This document shows positions 55,455 to 63,924 of a stretch of DNA of 64,000 bases, piece by piece. This stretch comes from an uncultured Prevotellaceae bacterium (GTDB lineage: Bacteria > Bacteroidota > Bacteroidia > Bacteroidales > Bacteroidaceae): assembly GCA_902776195.1 (NCBI GenBank), contig CACYPF010000017.1, positions 57,082-121,081 of the forward strand. Reading direction: 5' to 3'. Position numbers and translations under genes: made by a program. The number at the start of each line of letters is the position of its first letter. Positions within the stretch are counted from its first letter, which is position 1. The notes beneath the pieces were generated by a model, which worked only from the letters and a program-made list of their open reading frames with translations, searched no databases and was not told the DNA's origin.

Positions 55455-56412
55455 GAATATCATACTCATCCTTGGTGCGTTTCTGCTGACAGCCTGTTAT
55501 AACCATGGTCCGCAGACACCTGACGCATGGGACCTGACGGAGAAACAGCTTGACAGTATCTCCTTCTTCACGACCCATCATTATACCCAGAATTATAATT
55601 TCGTGGTGAATGCCAATAGCCTGCCCCTGTCCGACCAACCCGGTGAGATGGCGTTTGACACCCTGTATGTGGAAGAAGGTGAGCGGCTGGTTGTGGCAGA
55701 CATCATGACAATCTCCGCGGACTCTATTGACTCGATATGGGTGAAGGTTGCCCGCGACCAGATGACACAGGGGTGGATCAGGGAGAGTGAGATGCTGGCA
55801 GGGGTGTCCCCCGACGACCCTATCTCCCAGTTTATCGATTTCTTCTCAGATACCCATTTGTTGGTATTCCTTGCCTTTCTTGTTCTTGTCGTCGTTGCCT
55901 ATGGACTGTATCGCCTGAACCGTCACGATGCCTATATCGTGCATTTCAATGACATCGACTCCTTCTATCCCACCATGCTCTGTCTGTTGGTGGCATCTTC
56001 TGCCACCCTCTATGCCTCTATCCAGATGTTCGGAGCGGAGACGTGGCGGCATTTCTACTATCACCCCTCGTTGAATCCCTTCGCCCTTCCATGGCATCTC
56101 GGACTCTTCATGGCTTCCGTCTGGGCAATCATCATTGTGGCGGTGGCTGCCCTCGATGACGTGCTGCACCATTTGAATGGTGCTGATGCGGTCCTTTATC
56201 TGGGAGGACTGGCAGGGGTCTGCGCCGTCGATTATGTGGTGTTCAGTGTCTCCACCTTATATTATATAGGGTACCTGTTGCTGATAGCCTATTATGCCTT
56301 TGCCATTCACCGTTATTGGCACTATGCCCATTGCCGATATACCTGCGGACATTGTGGTGCCTTGCTCACAAGGAAGGGTCGTTGTCCGCATTGCGGAACG
56401 GTGAATACTTAA
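55441..56412 (+). CDS. Membrane lipoprotein with C-terminal zinc ribbon
   Basis: 323 aa. Lipobox LLTAC after a hydrophobic signal; I prefer the start at 55441 (MRQIRNIIL) over 55435. A soluble domain follows (about 20-135, DTLYVEEGERLVVADIM, resembling a small SH3-like strand set, uncertain), then about five membrane helices (about 140-300) and CGHCGALLTRKGRCPHCG at the end. Its first bases overlap the U32 stop. I do not recognise a family with a known role. Confidence 0.7.
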   Translation: MRQIRNIILILGAFLLTACYNHGPQTPDAWDLTEKQLDSISFFTTHHYTQNYNFVVNANSLPLSDQPGEMAFDTLYVEEGERLVVADIMTISADSIDSIWVKVARDQMTQGWIRESEMLAGVSPDDPISQFIDFFSDTHLLVFLAFLVLVVVAYGLYRLNRHDAYIVHFNDIDSFYPTMLCLLVASSATLYASIQMFGAETWRHFYYHPSLNPFALPWHLGLFMASVWAIIIVAVAALDDVLHHLNGADAVLYLGGLAGVCAVDYVVFSVSTLYYIGYLLLIAYYAFAIHRYWHYAHCRYTCGHCGALLTRKGRCPHCGTVNT

Positions 56413-56431
56413 AAATCCATATAAATAGGGA

Positions 56432-56462
56432 TTGCATAGAATAAAAGAATGTCGTACCTTTG
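56432..56462 (+). promoter_or_regulatory. Promoter of the TonB receptor gene
   Basis: TTG at 56432-56434, 20 bp, TACCTTTG at 56455-56462. The ATG at 56471 is 8 bp after the box, so the leader is almost absent. Confidence 0.8.
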
Positions 56463-56470
56463 CAGCCGTT

Positions 56471-58879
56471 ATGGAAAAGAATATGCAATTCATTTTGACG
56501 GGTCTGTTGTGTATGATGCCCGTCCTGTCGCAAGCCTACGAGGTGAACGACTCTTCCCGTGTGATAGACCTTGACGAGGTTATCGTTATCTCTCAGCCCA
56601 AAGAGAGTTTCCTGTTGCGTCAGCAGCCGGTGAGCAGTAATGTTTTCGGAGCCGAGGAGATGCACCAGTTGAATGTGAACGACCTTAGCCAGTTGTCGCA
56701 ATATGTTCCGTCCTTCGTGATGCCTACCTATGGGTCACGCCTGACCTCCTCCTTATATATAAGAGGTATTGGCTCGCGCATCAACAATCCTGCCGTAGGC
56801 GTTTATTACGACAATATCCCCCTGATGTCAAAGGCTGCCTATAATAACCATTTCTATATGCTCGACCGAGTGGATGTGCTGCGTGGTCCTCAGGGGACGC
56901 TCTACGGACAGAATACTGAGGGAGGACTGGTGCGTGTCTATTCCAAGAACCCGATGAGTTATCAGGGAACGGACATTCGTCTGGGCATCGGTACAGGACT
57001 CTATTCGAATGTGGAGGTGGCACACTATCATCGCCCCAGTGAAAAACTTGCCTTCTCTGTGGCAGGCTTTTACAGCGGACTGAAAGGTTTTATTGACAAT
57101 CAGAATTTCTCGGAGAAGAACGACAAGAGTAATGAGGCTGGTGCTAAAGTGCGCCTGATCTTTGCTCCAAATCATAAGTTGAAACTCGACTGGACGGTTG
57201 ACTATCAGTATGTCAACCAGAATGGTTTCGGCTATGGCGAGTTCCAGCCGATAGAGGAAAGTTCGGTCAGCCCCTACACCCTTGATGTCGCTGACCCCGC
57301 CACCACCTTCATGAACGGCTATAAGCGCAACATGCTGAATACGGGTCTTTCCATTAGTTATGATATGAAGAACCTGCTCTTCACCTCCACGACCAGTTAC
57401 CAGTTCCTGCAAGACCGGATGATGATGGACCAGGACTATATGACACCCGACTACCTGCGTCTGGAGCAGCGTCAGAAGATGAATGCCCTGACACAGGAGT
57501 TTGTGCTTCGCTCTCATCATACAGGTCGCTGGCAGCATGCCACGGGTCTCTTCGGCTCCTACCAGTGGCTGCATACTGATGCACCTGTTACTTTCGGTGA
57601 GGCAATCACAGGTCCTATTGGTTCTGCTATTGAGAACTCCATGAAGAATGCGATGCTCCAGGCAATGATGGGTCGTTTCATGGGACAAGGAATGCCCCAA
57701 GAGCAGGCTATGCAGATGGCGCAGCAGACGGTGGATGCCATGGGTGTCACCATGTCGGCGGAGATGGCAGTGCCTGAGTCGTTCAAGACTCCTTCGATGA
57801 ACTTCGCTCTTTTCCATGAGACGAATATCGAACTGGTTGACCGCCTGAAACTGACGCTTGGTCTGCGGTTTAATGTTGACAGGTTGAAAATTGACTACGA
57901 CGCACTCGCTTATATGAATATGACGGGAGGTACCGCCAATGCGGTGGCTACCTATCACCTCACCTCGCATGTGGCTGACAACCGCTCAAAGACCTATACC
58001 CAGTTGTTGCCGAAAATAGGTCTTACTTATAGTTTCGACAAGATAGGCAATGTCTATGCCCTCGTGTCGAAGGGCTATCGCACTGGTGGGTATAACATCC
58101 AGATGTTCAGTGACATCCTCCAGACCGACCTGAATGCGAATCAGCAGAATGCGATGCGTGGTGACTATGACGTGGAGCATACAACACAAGACTATGATAA
58201 TATGGAGGAGACCATCAGTTACAAACCTGAGGAGTCTTGGAACTTTGAGGTAGGCACGCACCTGAACCTCTTTGACGGTAAGGTGCATGCTGACCTCGCT
58301 TTCTTCTACATGAAGATCCGTAACCAGCAACTCTCTGTCATGGAGCCTCATAGCAATTACGGGCGCATCATGGTGAATGCCGGTAAGAGCCATTCCTGCG
58401 GCATGGAGGCATCCCTGCGTGGACGTGCTTTCGACAATGCCCTTGACTGGGGACTGACCTATAGTTTCACCAATGCGAAGTTTGATGAGTATGAGGATAA
58501 ATCGTCGACGACACCCTATACCCAGGATATTAGAACAATCAGTTATAAGGATAACTATGTGCCCTTTGTACCCAAGCATTTGCTGAGTGTGATGGCTGAC
58601 TATCACATCGGTAAGTTCACTATTGGTGCGAATGTCTCCGGACAGGGTAAGACATGGTGGGATGAGGCTAATACCTTTGCCCAGAAGTTCTATGCGGTGA
58701 TGGGAGCGCATGCGGACTATGACTTCGGACCTGTTGTCGTCTCTCTCTGGGGACGCAACTTGACAGACACGAAATACAATACCTTTGCCGTCATGTCGAC
58801 AGCGGCAAGAGGTCAGCGTTACTTCGCCCAGAAGGCAAATCCTATTCAGGTAGGAGTGGATGTGAATATTCATTTCTAA
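56471..58879 (+). CDS. TonB-dependent outer membrane receptor with a Met-rich loop
   Basis: 802 aa. Start at 56471 gives a signal peptide (FILTGLLCMMPVLSQA); the longer frame begins inside the promoter. TonB box and plug: LDEVIVISQPKESF, SLYIRGIGSRINNPAVGVYYDNIPL, DRVDVLRGPQGTLYGQNTEGGLVRV. Barrel to the end QVGVDVNIHF. About residues 385-440 hold a loop with many Met (MLQAMMGRFMGQGMPQEQAMQ), which is uncommon. No carboxypeptidase-like domain and no SusD, so it looks like a siderophore- or vitamin-type receptor. Ligand unknown. Confidence 0.9.
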   Translation: MEKNMQFILTGLLCMMPVLSQAYEVNDSSRVIDLDEVIVISQPKESFLLRQQPVSSNVFGAEEMHQLNVNDLSQLSQYVPSFVMPTYGSRLTSSLYIRGIGSRINNPAVGVYYDNIPLMSKAAYNNHFYMLDRVDVLRGPQGTLYGQNTEGGLVRVYSKNPMSYQGTDIRLGIGTGLYSNVEVAHYHRPSEKLAFSVAGFYSGLKGFIDNQNFSEKNDKSNEAGAKVRLIFAPNHKLKLDWTVDYQYVNQNGFGYGEFQPIEESSVSPYTLDVADPATTFMNGYKRNMLNTGLSISYDMKNLLFTSTTSYQFLQDRMMMDQDYMTPDYLRLEQRQKMNALTQEFVLRSHHTGRWQHATGLFGSYQWLHTDAPVTFGEAITGPIGSAIENSMKNAMLQAMMGRFMGQGMPQEQAMQMAQQTVDAMGVTMSAEMAVPESFKTPSMNFALFHETNIELVDRLKLTLGLRFNVDRLKIDYDALAYMNMTGGTANAVATYHLTSHVADNRSKTYTQLLPKIGLTYSFDKIGNVYALVSKGYRTGGYNIQMFSDILQTDLNANQQNAMRGDYDVEHTTQDYDNMEETISYKPEESWNFEVGTHLNLFDGKVHADLAFFYMKIRNQQLSVMEPHSNYGRIMVNAGKSHSCGMEASLRGRAFDNALDWGLTYSFTNAKFDEYEDKSSTTPYTQDIRTISYKDNYVPFVPKHLLSVMADYHIGKFTIGANVSGQGKTWWDEANTFAQKFYAVMGAHADYDFGPVVVSLWGRNLTDTKYNTFAVMSTAARGQRYFAQKANPIQVGVDVNIHF

Positions 58880-58950
58880 AGCAGTATACGGAACTAAATT
58901 AGAATATTATAGTTAATAACGTTAAAATTAACGGAATTAATTAACTAAAT

Positions 58951-59002
58951 GACTTCTTCATATCGGTAAAAGCATTATCTTTGCTCCCGATATGAAGAAG
59001 TC
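58951..59002. promoter_or_regulatory. 16-bp inverted repeat around the rprX -7 box and start codon
   Basis: Left arm 58951-58966 (GACTTCTTCATATCGG) is the exact reverse complement of 58987-59002, which contains the ATG at 58992. The 20-bp centre holds TATCTTTG (58976-58983). Just upstream, CGTTAA-aa-TTAACG at 58920-58933 is another dyad. Confidence 0.75.
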
Positions 59003-60554
59003 TACTATTTGGGCTATTGCCATCGTCATGGGACTCGCATTCCTGGGTCTGCTTTATCTTCAGTTCTCGTATGTCGAGGAGATGGTGAAGATGAAGAAAG
59101 AGCAGTTTGACGAGAGTGTGAACCGCAGTCTCTATCAGGCATCCCGTAATCTGGAGATGAACGAGACGCTGCGTTATTTGGAGAAGGATGTGAAGGCGAC
59201 AGAGCGCCGCGCCTATACTCAGGACTCTGTGACGGTTGATGGTCTCGACGGCTCTATCCGTCAGTCACACCAGTTTGCGGTAGCCGCTGATGATGGGACA
59301 GTGTATTCTTCTTTCCAGTTGAAGACATTCGAGATAAAGCCTGCCTCTGTGCCCAAGGCTATGATCCTGCGGAAAGACAAGAACTCCCTCTCTGAGGCTG
59401 CGAAATCCATGCAGGAGATTGTCCGTCAGCGGTATGTCTATCAGAAGGCATTGCTCGATGAGGTGGTTTATAATATCCTGTATACGGCAAGTGACAAACC
59501 TCTCAAGGAGCGTGTTAATTTCCGGATGCTGGATCAGGATATCCGTGCGGAGTTGATGAACAATGGGGTGAATATCCCTTACCATTTCACGGTCTCTACA
59601 ACGGACGGGCGTGAGGTCTATCGCTGTCCGGACTATTCCGACGAGGGCGAGAAATACAGTTACACACAGCTCCTCTTCCGTAATGACCCGCAGTCGAAGA
59701 TGGGTGTGGTGAAGATTCACTTCCCTGACATGAGCAGCTATATCTTCTCGTCAGTCCGCTTCATGATACCGTCGTTGGTCTTCACGCTGGTACTGCTGAT
59801 CACGTTTATCTTCACCATCGTGCTCATTTTCCGTCAGAAGCGTTATACGGAGATCAAGAACGATTTCATCAATAATATGACGCATGAGCTGAAGACTCCT
59901 ATCGCCTCCATCTCGCTTGCCGCTCAGATGATGAATGACGACAGTGTGACGAAGAGCGAGCAGATGACGAAACACCTGGGCGGTGTCATCGCCGACGAGT
60001 CGAAACGCCTGCGCTTCCTCGTGGAGAAAGTGCTGCAGATGTCGATGTTCGACAAGAAGAGTGTGGTGTTCAAGAAGAAGGAACTGGACCTGAACGAGAT
60101 GGTGGAGACCATCGCCTCCACTTTTACCCTGCGTGTGGAGCATACGGGTGGTAAGATTTACACACAGATAGAGGCTGTCGACTCGGGTATCTATGTCGAT
60201 GAGGTGCATTTCCAGAATGCCATTACCAATCTGATGGACAATGCGGTGAAATACCGCAAGCCGGAGGAACCGCTCGATATTTATATCCGTACATGGAACG
60301 ACCACGACCGCCTGCTGCTGAGTATCCGTGACACAGGACAGGGCATCAAGAAGGAGAACCTGAGGAAGATATTCGATAAGTTCTATCGGGTACATACCGG
60401 TAATAAGCATGACGTGAAGGGCTTCGGTCTCGGACTTGCCTACGTGAAGAAGGTCGTTGACCTCCATCAGGGTGAGATCAAGTGTGAGAGTGACCTGGGC
60501 AAGGGTACGAAGTTCACGATCTCCCTGCCTATATTGAAAGAGAATCAAGAATAA
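58992..60554 (+). CDS. rprX: RprX-like sensor histidine kinase
   Basis: 520 aa. Membrane helix about 5-22, periplasmic sensor about 25-250, second helix about 255-280, then HisKA with His in NNMTHELKTPIASIS and HATPase with N box NLMDNAVKYRK, G1 DTGQGI and G2 GFGLGLAYV. Arrangement and sequence resemble RprX of Bacteroides. The response regulator follows 27 bp later. Symbol given by similarity and context; the signal is unknown. Confidence 0.88.
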   Translation: MKKSTIWAIAIVMGLAFLGLLYLQFSYVEEMVKMKKEQFDESVNRSLYQASRNLEMNETLRYLEKDVKATERRAYTQDSVTVDGLDGSIRQSHQFAVAADDGTVYSSFQLKTFEIKPASVPKAMILRKDKNSLSEAAKSMQEIVRQRYVYQKALLDEVVYNILYTASDKPLKERVNFRMLDQDIRAELMNNGVNIPYHFTVSTTDGREVYRCPDYSDEGEKYSYTQLLFRNDPQSKMGVVKIHFPDMSSYIFSSVRFMIPSLVFTLVLLITFIFTIVLIFRQKRYTEIKNDFINNMTHELKTPIASISLAAQMMNDDSVTKSEQMTKHLGGVIADESKRLRFLVEKVLQMSMFDKKSVVFKKKELDLNEMVETIASTFTLRVEHTGGKIYTQIEAVDSGIYVDEVHFQNAITNLMDNAVKYRKPEEPLDIYIRTWNDHDRLLLSIRDTGQGIKKENLRKIFDKFYRVHTGNKHDVKGFGLGLAYVKKVVDLHQGEIKCESDLGKGTKFTISLPILKENQE

Positions 60555-60581
60555 TATATTAACACTTAAACAAATAAGATT

Positions 60582-61280
60582 ATGGACGAGAAACTGAAAA
60601 TTCTTCTTTGTGAAGACGACGAGAACCTGGGAATGCTGTTGCGTGAGTATCTGGCTGCCAAGGGCTATCAGGCAGAACTGTGTCCCGACGGTGAGGCTGG
60701 TTACAAGGCTTTCCTGAAGACAAAGTTTGACATCTGTGTGCTGGACGTGATGATGCCTAAGAAGGACGGTTTCACACTGGCACAGGAGATTCGCAGTGCC
60801 AATGCGGAGATTCCTATTATCTTCCTCACGGCAAAGACCCTGAAGGAGGATATCCTCGAAGGCTTTAAGATTGGTGCCGACGACTATATCACCAAACCTT
60901 TCTCCATGGAGGAGCTGGTGTTCCGTGTAGAGGCTATCCTTCGTCGTGTACGTGGTAAGAAAAACAAGGAGAGCTCGGTTTACCATATCGGACGCTTCAC
61001 CTTCGACACCCAGAAGCAGTTGCTGGTCATCGGTGACAAGCAGACGAAGCTGACCACCAAGGAGAATGAGTTGCTGGCACTGCTGTGCTCTCATGCCAAT
61101 GAGATCCTGCAGCGTGACTTCGCCCTGAAGACCATCTGGATTGACGATAACTATTTCAATGCCCGCTCAATGGATGTGTATATCACCAAGTTGCGTAAGC
61201 ACTTGAAGGACGATGACCAGATTGAGATCATCAATATCCACGGCAAGGGTTACAAACTCATTGCGCCAGAGGAAGAGTAA
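60582..61280 (+). CDS. rprY: RprY-like OmpR-family response regulator
   Basis: 232 aa. Receiver about 5-118: acidic pair EDDE, phospho-acceptor Asp55 (LDVMMPKKDG), Lys in YITKPFS. Winged-helix DNA-binding domain about 135-228 (LTTKENELLALLCSHAN, YITKLRKHLKDD, NIHGKGYKL). Cotranscribed with the kinase gene. Confidence 0.92.
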   Translation: MDEKLKILLCEDDENLGMLLREYLAAKGYQAELCPDGEAGYKAFLKTKFDICVLDVMMPKKDGFTLAQEIRSANAEIPIIFLTAKTLKEDILEGFKIGADDYITKPFSMEELVFRVEAILRRVRGKKNKESSVYHIGRFTFDTQKQLLVIGDKQTKLTTKENELLALLCSHANEILQRDFALKTIWIDDNYFNARSMDVYITKLRKHLKDDDQIEIINIHGKGYKLIAPEEE

Positions 61281-61302
61281 AACGTGCGTCTGTCGTCACC
61301 CA

Positions 61303-62556
61303 ATGATGATGAGGATAGGAATATGGCTGTTGGGGATGCTCCTCATGGCATTGGAGACACAGGCTGACAACTGGCCTGACGGTAGTGAGATGGACGACTG
61401 GTTCCTGAAAGCGGGAAAGGTGGATGTCGCACTGTTGGGACGACAATATGTCATCACGGACTATGGGGTGACGACAGACAGCACGGTGGTGCAGACAAAG
61501 ACCATCCAGCAGGTGATAGACCGCTGTGCGGAGGAGGGTGGTGGTGTCGTGGTGATACCACAAGGGACTTTCCTCTCCGGGGCGCTGTTCTTCAAACCGG
61601 GGACGCATCTGCATGTCGTCGGGAAACTGAAGGGTAGCGACCGTATCGCTGACTTCCCTGTGATGGTGACACGCATAGAGGGGGAGACCTGTAAGTATTT
61701 TCCTGCCTTGGTGAATGCCTATGGGGTGGATGGCTTCTCGATAACGGGGCATGGGACCATCGACGGCAACGGACTGCGTTACTGGCAGGACTTCTGGTTG
61801 CGTCGCCAGTGGAACCCTGATTGTACGAACAAGGACAGTCAGCGTCCACGGCTGACGTATATCGCCAACTCAAAACATGTGACGATACAGGACGTGCGTC
61901 TCGTCAACTCACCCTTCTGGACGAATCATATCTATAAATGCCAGTATGTGCGCTACCTGGACTGCTACATCTTCGCCCCTACGGAGAAGGTGTGGGAGCA
62001 GGATGCCACAAAAGGGGCACCCAGTTCGGATGCTATCGACATCGATGCGTGTACCGACGTGGTGGTGCGAGGCTGTTTTATGCATGTCAACGACGATGCC
62101 GTGGTGCTGAAAGGGGGCAAAGGAACCTGGGCAGATCAGGATGCGCAGAATGGGGACAATGAGCGGATACTAATCGAGGACTGTGTCTATGGCAAGGTGC
62201 ATGGCTGTCTGACGTTAGGCTCTGAGTCGCTGCACGACAGGAATGTCATCCTGCGCCGTTGTGTGACGAATGATGCCAACCGGGTGCTATGGCTGAAGAT
62301 GCGTCCAGACACGCCCCAGCACTATGAGTATATCACGGTGGAGGATATCAGAGGCCGTTGTGACCGCTTCCTCTTCATACATCCGTGGACGCAGTTCTAT
62401 AAAATGGGGAAGAGGGACAACATGCCCCTTTCCCGCTGTAACGATATTGTGATGCGTCGCATCCAGGTCGATACCCCCATTATGCTGGATGTAGAGACCT
62501 CGGATAAATATGTCCTTCAAGACTTCTGGCTGGAGGGTAAGAGGTTGGCGTTTTGA
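61303..62556 (+). CDS. Exported glycoside hydrolase family 28 protein (polygalacturonase-like)
   Basis: 417 aa from the start at 61303 (MMMRIGIWLLG), which gives a signal peptide ending in LETQAD; the longer frame overlaps the rprY end. Right-handed beta helix with GH28 motifs: GHGTIDGNG, HVTIQDVRLVNSPFW, SSDAIDIDAC, NDDAVVLKGGKG and LTLGSES. The Asp residues expected at the active site are present. Acts on pectin-type galacturonan or rhamnogalacturonan in the family. It lies alone, without a pectin uptake set nearby. Confidence 0.88.
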   Translation: MMMRIGIWLLGMLLMALETQADNWPDGSEMDDWFLKAGKVDVALLGRQYVITDYGVTTDSTVVQTKTIQQVIDRCAEEGGGVVVIPQGTFLSGALFFKPGTHLHVVGKLKGSDRIADFPVMVTRIEGETCKYFPALVNAYGVDGFSITGHGTIDGNGLRYWQDFWLRRQWNPDCTNKDSQRPRLTYIANSKHVTIQDVRLVNSPFWTNHIYKCQYVRYLDCYIFAPTEKVWEQDATKGAPSSDAIDIDACTDVVVRGCFMHVNDDAVVLKGGKGTWADQDAQNGDNERILIEDCVYGKVHGCLTLGSESLHDRNVILRRCVTNDANRVLWLKMRPDTPQHYEYITVEDIRGRCDRFLFIHPWTQFYKMGKRDNMPLSRCNDIVMRRIQVDTPIMLDVETSDKYVLQDFWLEGKRLAF

Positions 62557-62580
62557 ATGGATGACAGGGTATCTTTAACA

Positions 62581-62609
62581 CCTGCCCGATGACAAACTGT
62601 CAGGGCGGG
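62581..62609. terminator. GC-rich hairpin between GH28 and mazF
   Basis: CCTGCCC (62581-62587) with GGGCGGG (62603-62609), one G-T pair, and a further 3 bp inside. There is no T run on either side, so terminator status is uncertain. Confidence 0.4.
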
Positions 62610-62930
62610 CTACTCACAAAACATCTGCCGGAGCACGTCTTGCAGCGATTCAGTCTCATCGGCAGTAAGCGTCGCGATTCGGTTCTTCAGACGCCGTTTG
62701 TCGATGGTGCGTATCTGGTCGGTGACCATCTCACCGTCACGACCCATGATATGACAACGCACGCGGTAGGGATAGCCATGAATGACCGACGTGACGGGAA
62801 CGATAATCACCGTGTCGAGATGAGCGTTCAGTTCCTTGGGACTGACGATGACGCACGGCCGAATCTTCTGCATCTCTGCGCCGACGGTGGGGTTAAGGTC
62901 AACCCAATAGACATCGAACTGGTTTACCAT
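62610..62930 (-). CDS. MazF/PemK-type mRNA endoribonuclease toxin
   Basis: 106 aa. Family motifs: FDVYWVDLNPTVGAEMQKIRPCVIVSP at the start, VIIVPVTS, and DQIRTIDKRRL. The Arg and Thr typical of the active site are present. It begins inside the antitoxin stop (ATGGTAA), giving coupled translation with the antitoxin first. Confidence 0.92.
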   Translation of the reverse strand: MVNQFDVYWVDLNPTVGAEMQKIRPCVIVSPKELNAHLDTVIIVPVTSVIHGYPYRVRCHIMGRDGEMVTDQIRTIDKRRLKNRIATLTADETESLQDVLRQMFCE

Positions 62931-63169
62931 TTCCAGTCCTCCATCTTTTCGTCTTCAAACACATCGGCAGCCATCAGTGTGTCCTCACCATCAGCGTGGG
63001 CCTGCATGGCAGCAGTTGCCCATCCGTCACGGGGAGCAAGGCCCGCCTCTTTTTTCTGGGCGATAACTAAACCTTTAACAAAGGCTATTACCTTCTCCAT
63101 CGCTGCCTCGCTGTCGAGCAGTGGACTCATCTCGCGGAACAGTTCCGCACGCAGTTGTATTGCAGTCAT
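62924..63169 (-). CDS. Probable antitoxin for the MazF-type toxin
   Basis: 81 aa from 63169 (MTAIQLRAELFREM). Helical, with an acidic tail (ADVFEDEKMEDWKW), the usual toxin-binding end of MazE-like antitoxins. No clear DNA-binding motif is seen, so it is assigned by position. The start lies 27 bp after the promoter box at 63196-63203. Confidence 0.7.
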   Translation of the reverse strand: MTAIQLRAELFREMSPLLDSEAAMEKVIAFVKGLVIAQKKEAGLAPRDGWATAAMQAHADGEDTLMAADVFEDEKMEDWKW

Positions 63170-63195
63170 AATCCTAACATGTTTGATTCTTGGGT

Positions 63196-63203
63196 GCAAA
63201 GAT
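63196..63203 (-). promoter_or_regulatory. Promoter -7 box of the toxin-antitoxin pair
   Basis: TATCTTTG on the minus strand (63203-63196). Confidence 0.65.
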
Positions 63204-63258
63204 AAACAATTAATTCGAATAAACAATATTTTATTAAATAAAAACATTAGACGCTTAT

Positions 63259-63924
63259 ATGAAACGAAGTAAACTTTTAACCATTCCGCGGGCGGCAACC
63301 AGGATGCTGCTCGCCACACTCCTGCTCACGATGACCGTGCAGACGGCGTGGGCGTATGACGTGAACATCGAAGCGACGGGGCAGAATATCAGCGATGATA
63401 CGACATGGGAGAACTGCACTGTTAATATTACAGGCAGCGGCACGGTTACTTTCTATAAACGCATCACCATCAGCGGCACCGTGACACTGAACCTTGGTAC
63501 GGGCGCGACGCTGACCGCCAGCAGGGGTATTGCCGTCAATGAAGGCCACAGCCTGACGATTGACGGTACGGGTACGCTGAATGCAAATATTGCAAATAGG
63601 CAATATAATGATGCCGCAATCGGCGGTAATAACGGAAGTAATGCGGGTACGATTATCATTAATGGCGGAAATATAAATGCAAATGGTAGATATAATGGTG
63701 CCGCAATCGGCGGTGGTAATAATGGCAACGGCGGTATCATAACCATTACTGGAGGTAATATTACTGCAACAGCCGGTAATAGATCTGCCGGAATTGGCGG
63801 CGGTCTTGAGGGTAATGCAGGCACAATATCCATCACAGGAGGCGTTATTAATGTTTCATGTGATAAATTGGGAGCCGGAATAGGCGGCGGGACAACCAAT
63901 GAGGTTCTTCTGCAATTTAGTTGA
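63259..63924 (+). CDS. Exported Gly-rich repeat protein, probably truncated
   Basis: 221 aa. Signal peptide (MLLATLLLTMTVQTAWA). Then parallel-beta-type repeats of roughly 25-30 residues: AAIGGNNGSNAGTIIINGG, AAIGGGNNGNGGIITITGG, AGIGGGLEGNAGTISITGG and AGIGGGTTNE. Such repeats occur in large surface proteins. The frame ends abruptly within a repeat (VLLQFS) with no anchor domain, so the gene may be cut short by a deletion or frameshift. The last 76 bases of the window hold no gene I can support. Confidence 0.7.
   Translation: MKRSKLLTIPRAATRMLLATLLLTMTVQTAWAYDVNIEATGQNISDDTTWENCTVNITGSGTVTFYKRITISGTVTLNLGTGATLTASRGIAVNEGHSLTIDGTGTLNANIANRQYNDAAIGGNNGSNAGTIIINGGNINANGRYNGAAIGGGNNGNGGIITITGGNITATAGNRSAGIGGGLEGNAGTISITGGVINVSCDKLGAGIGGGTTNEVLLQFS

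Noticed and set aside
56828-57970. 380-codon open frame antisense to the TonB receptor
   Set aside because: The sense strand encodes a conserved receptor across this stretch; the antisense protein is His/Leu-rich with no recognisable fold.
58951-59002. Classical invertible promoter
   Set aside because: The segment between the arms is 20 bp, far shorter than known invertible promoters, and no invertase gene is near; kept only as one possibility.
59751-61094. 447-codon antisense frame across rprX and rprY
   Set aside because: It is a shadow of two well-supported genes, caused by codon bias; no domain is seen.
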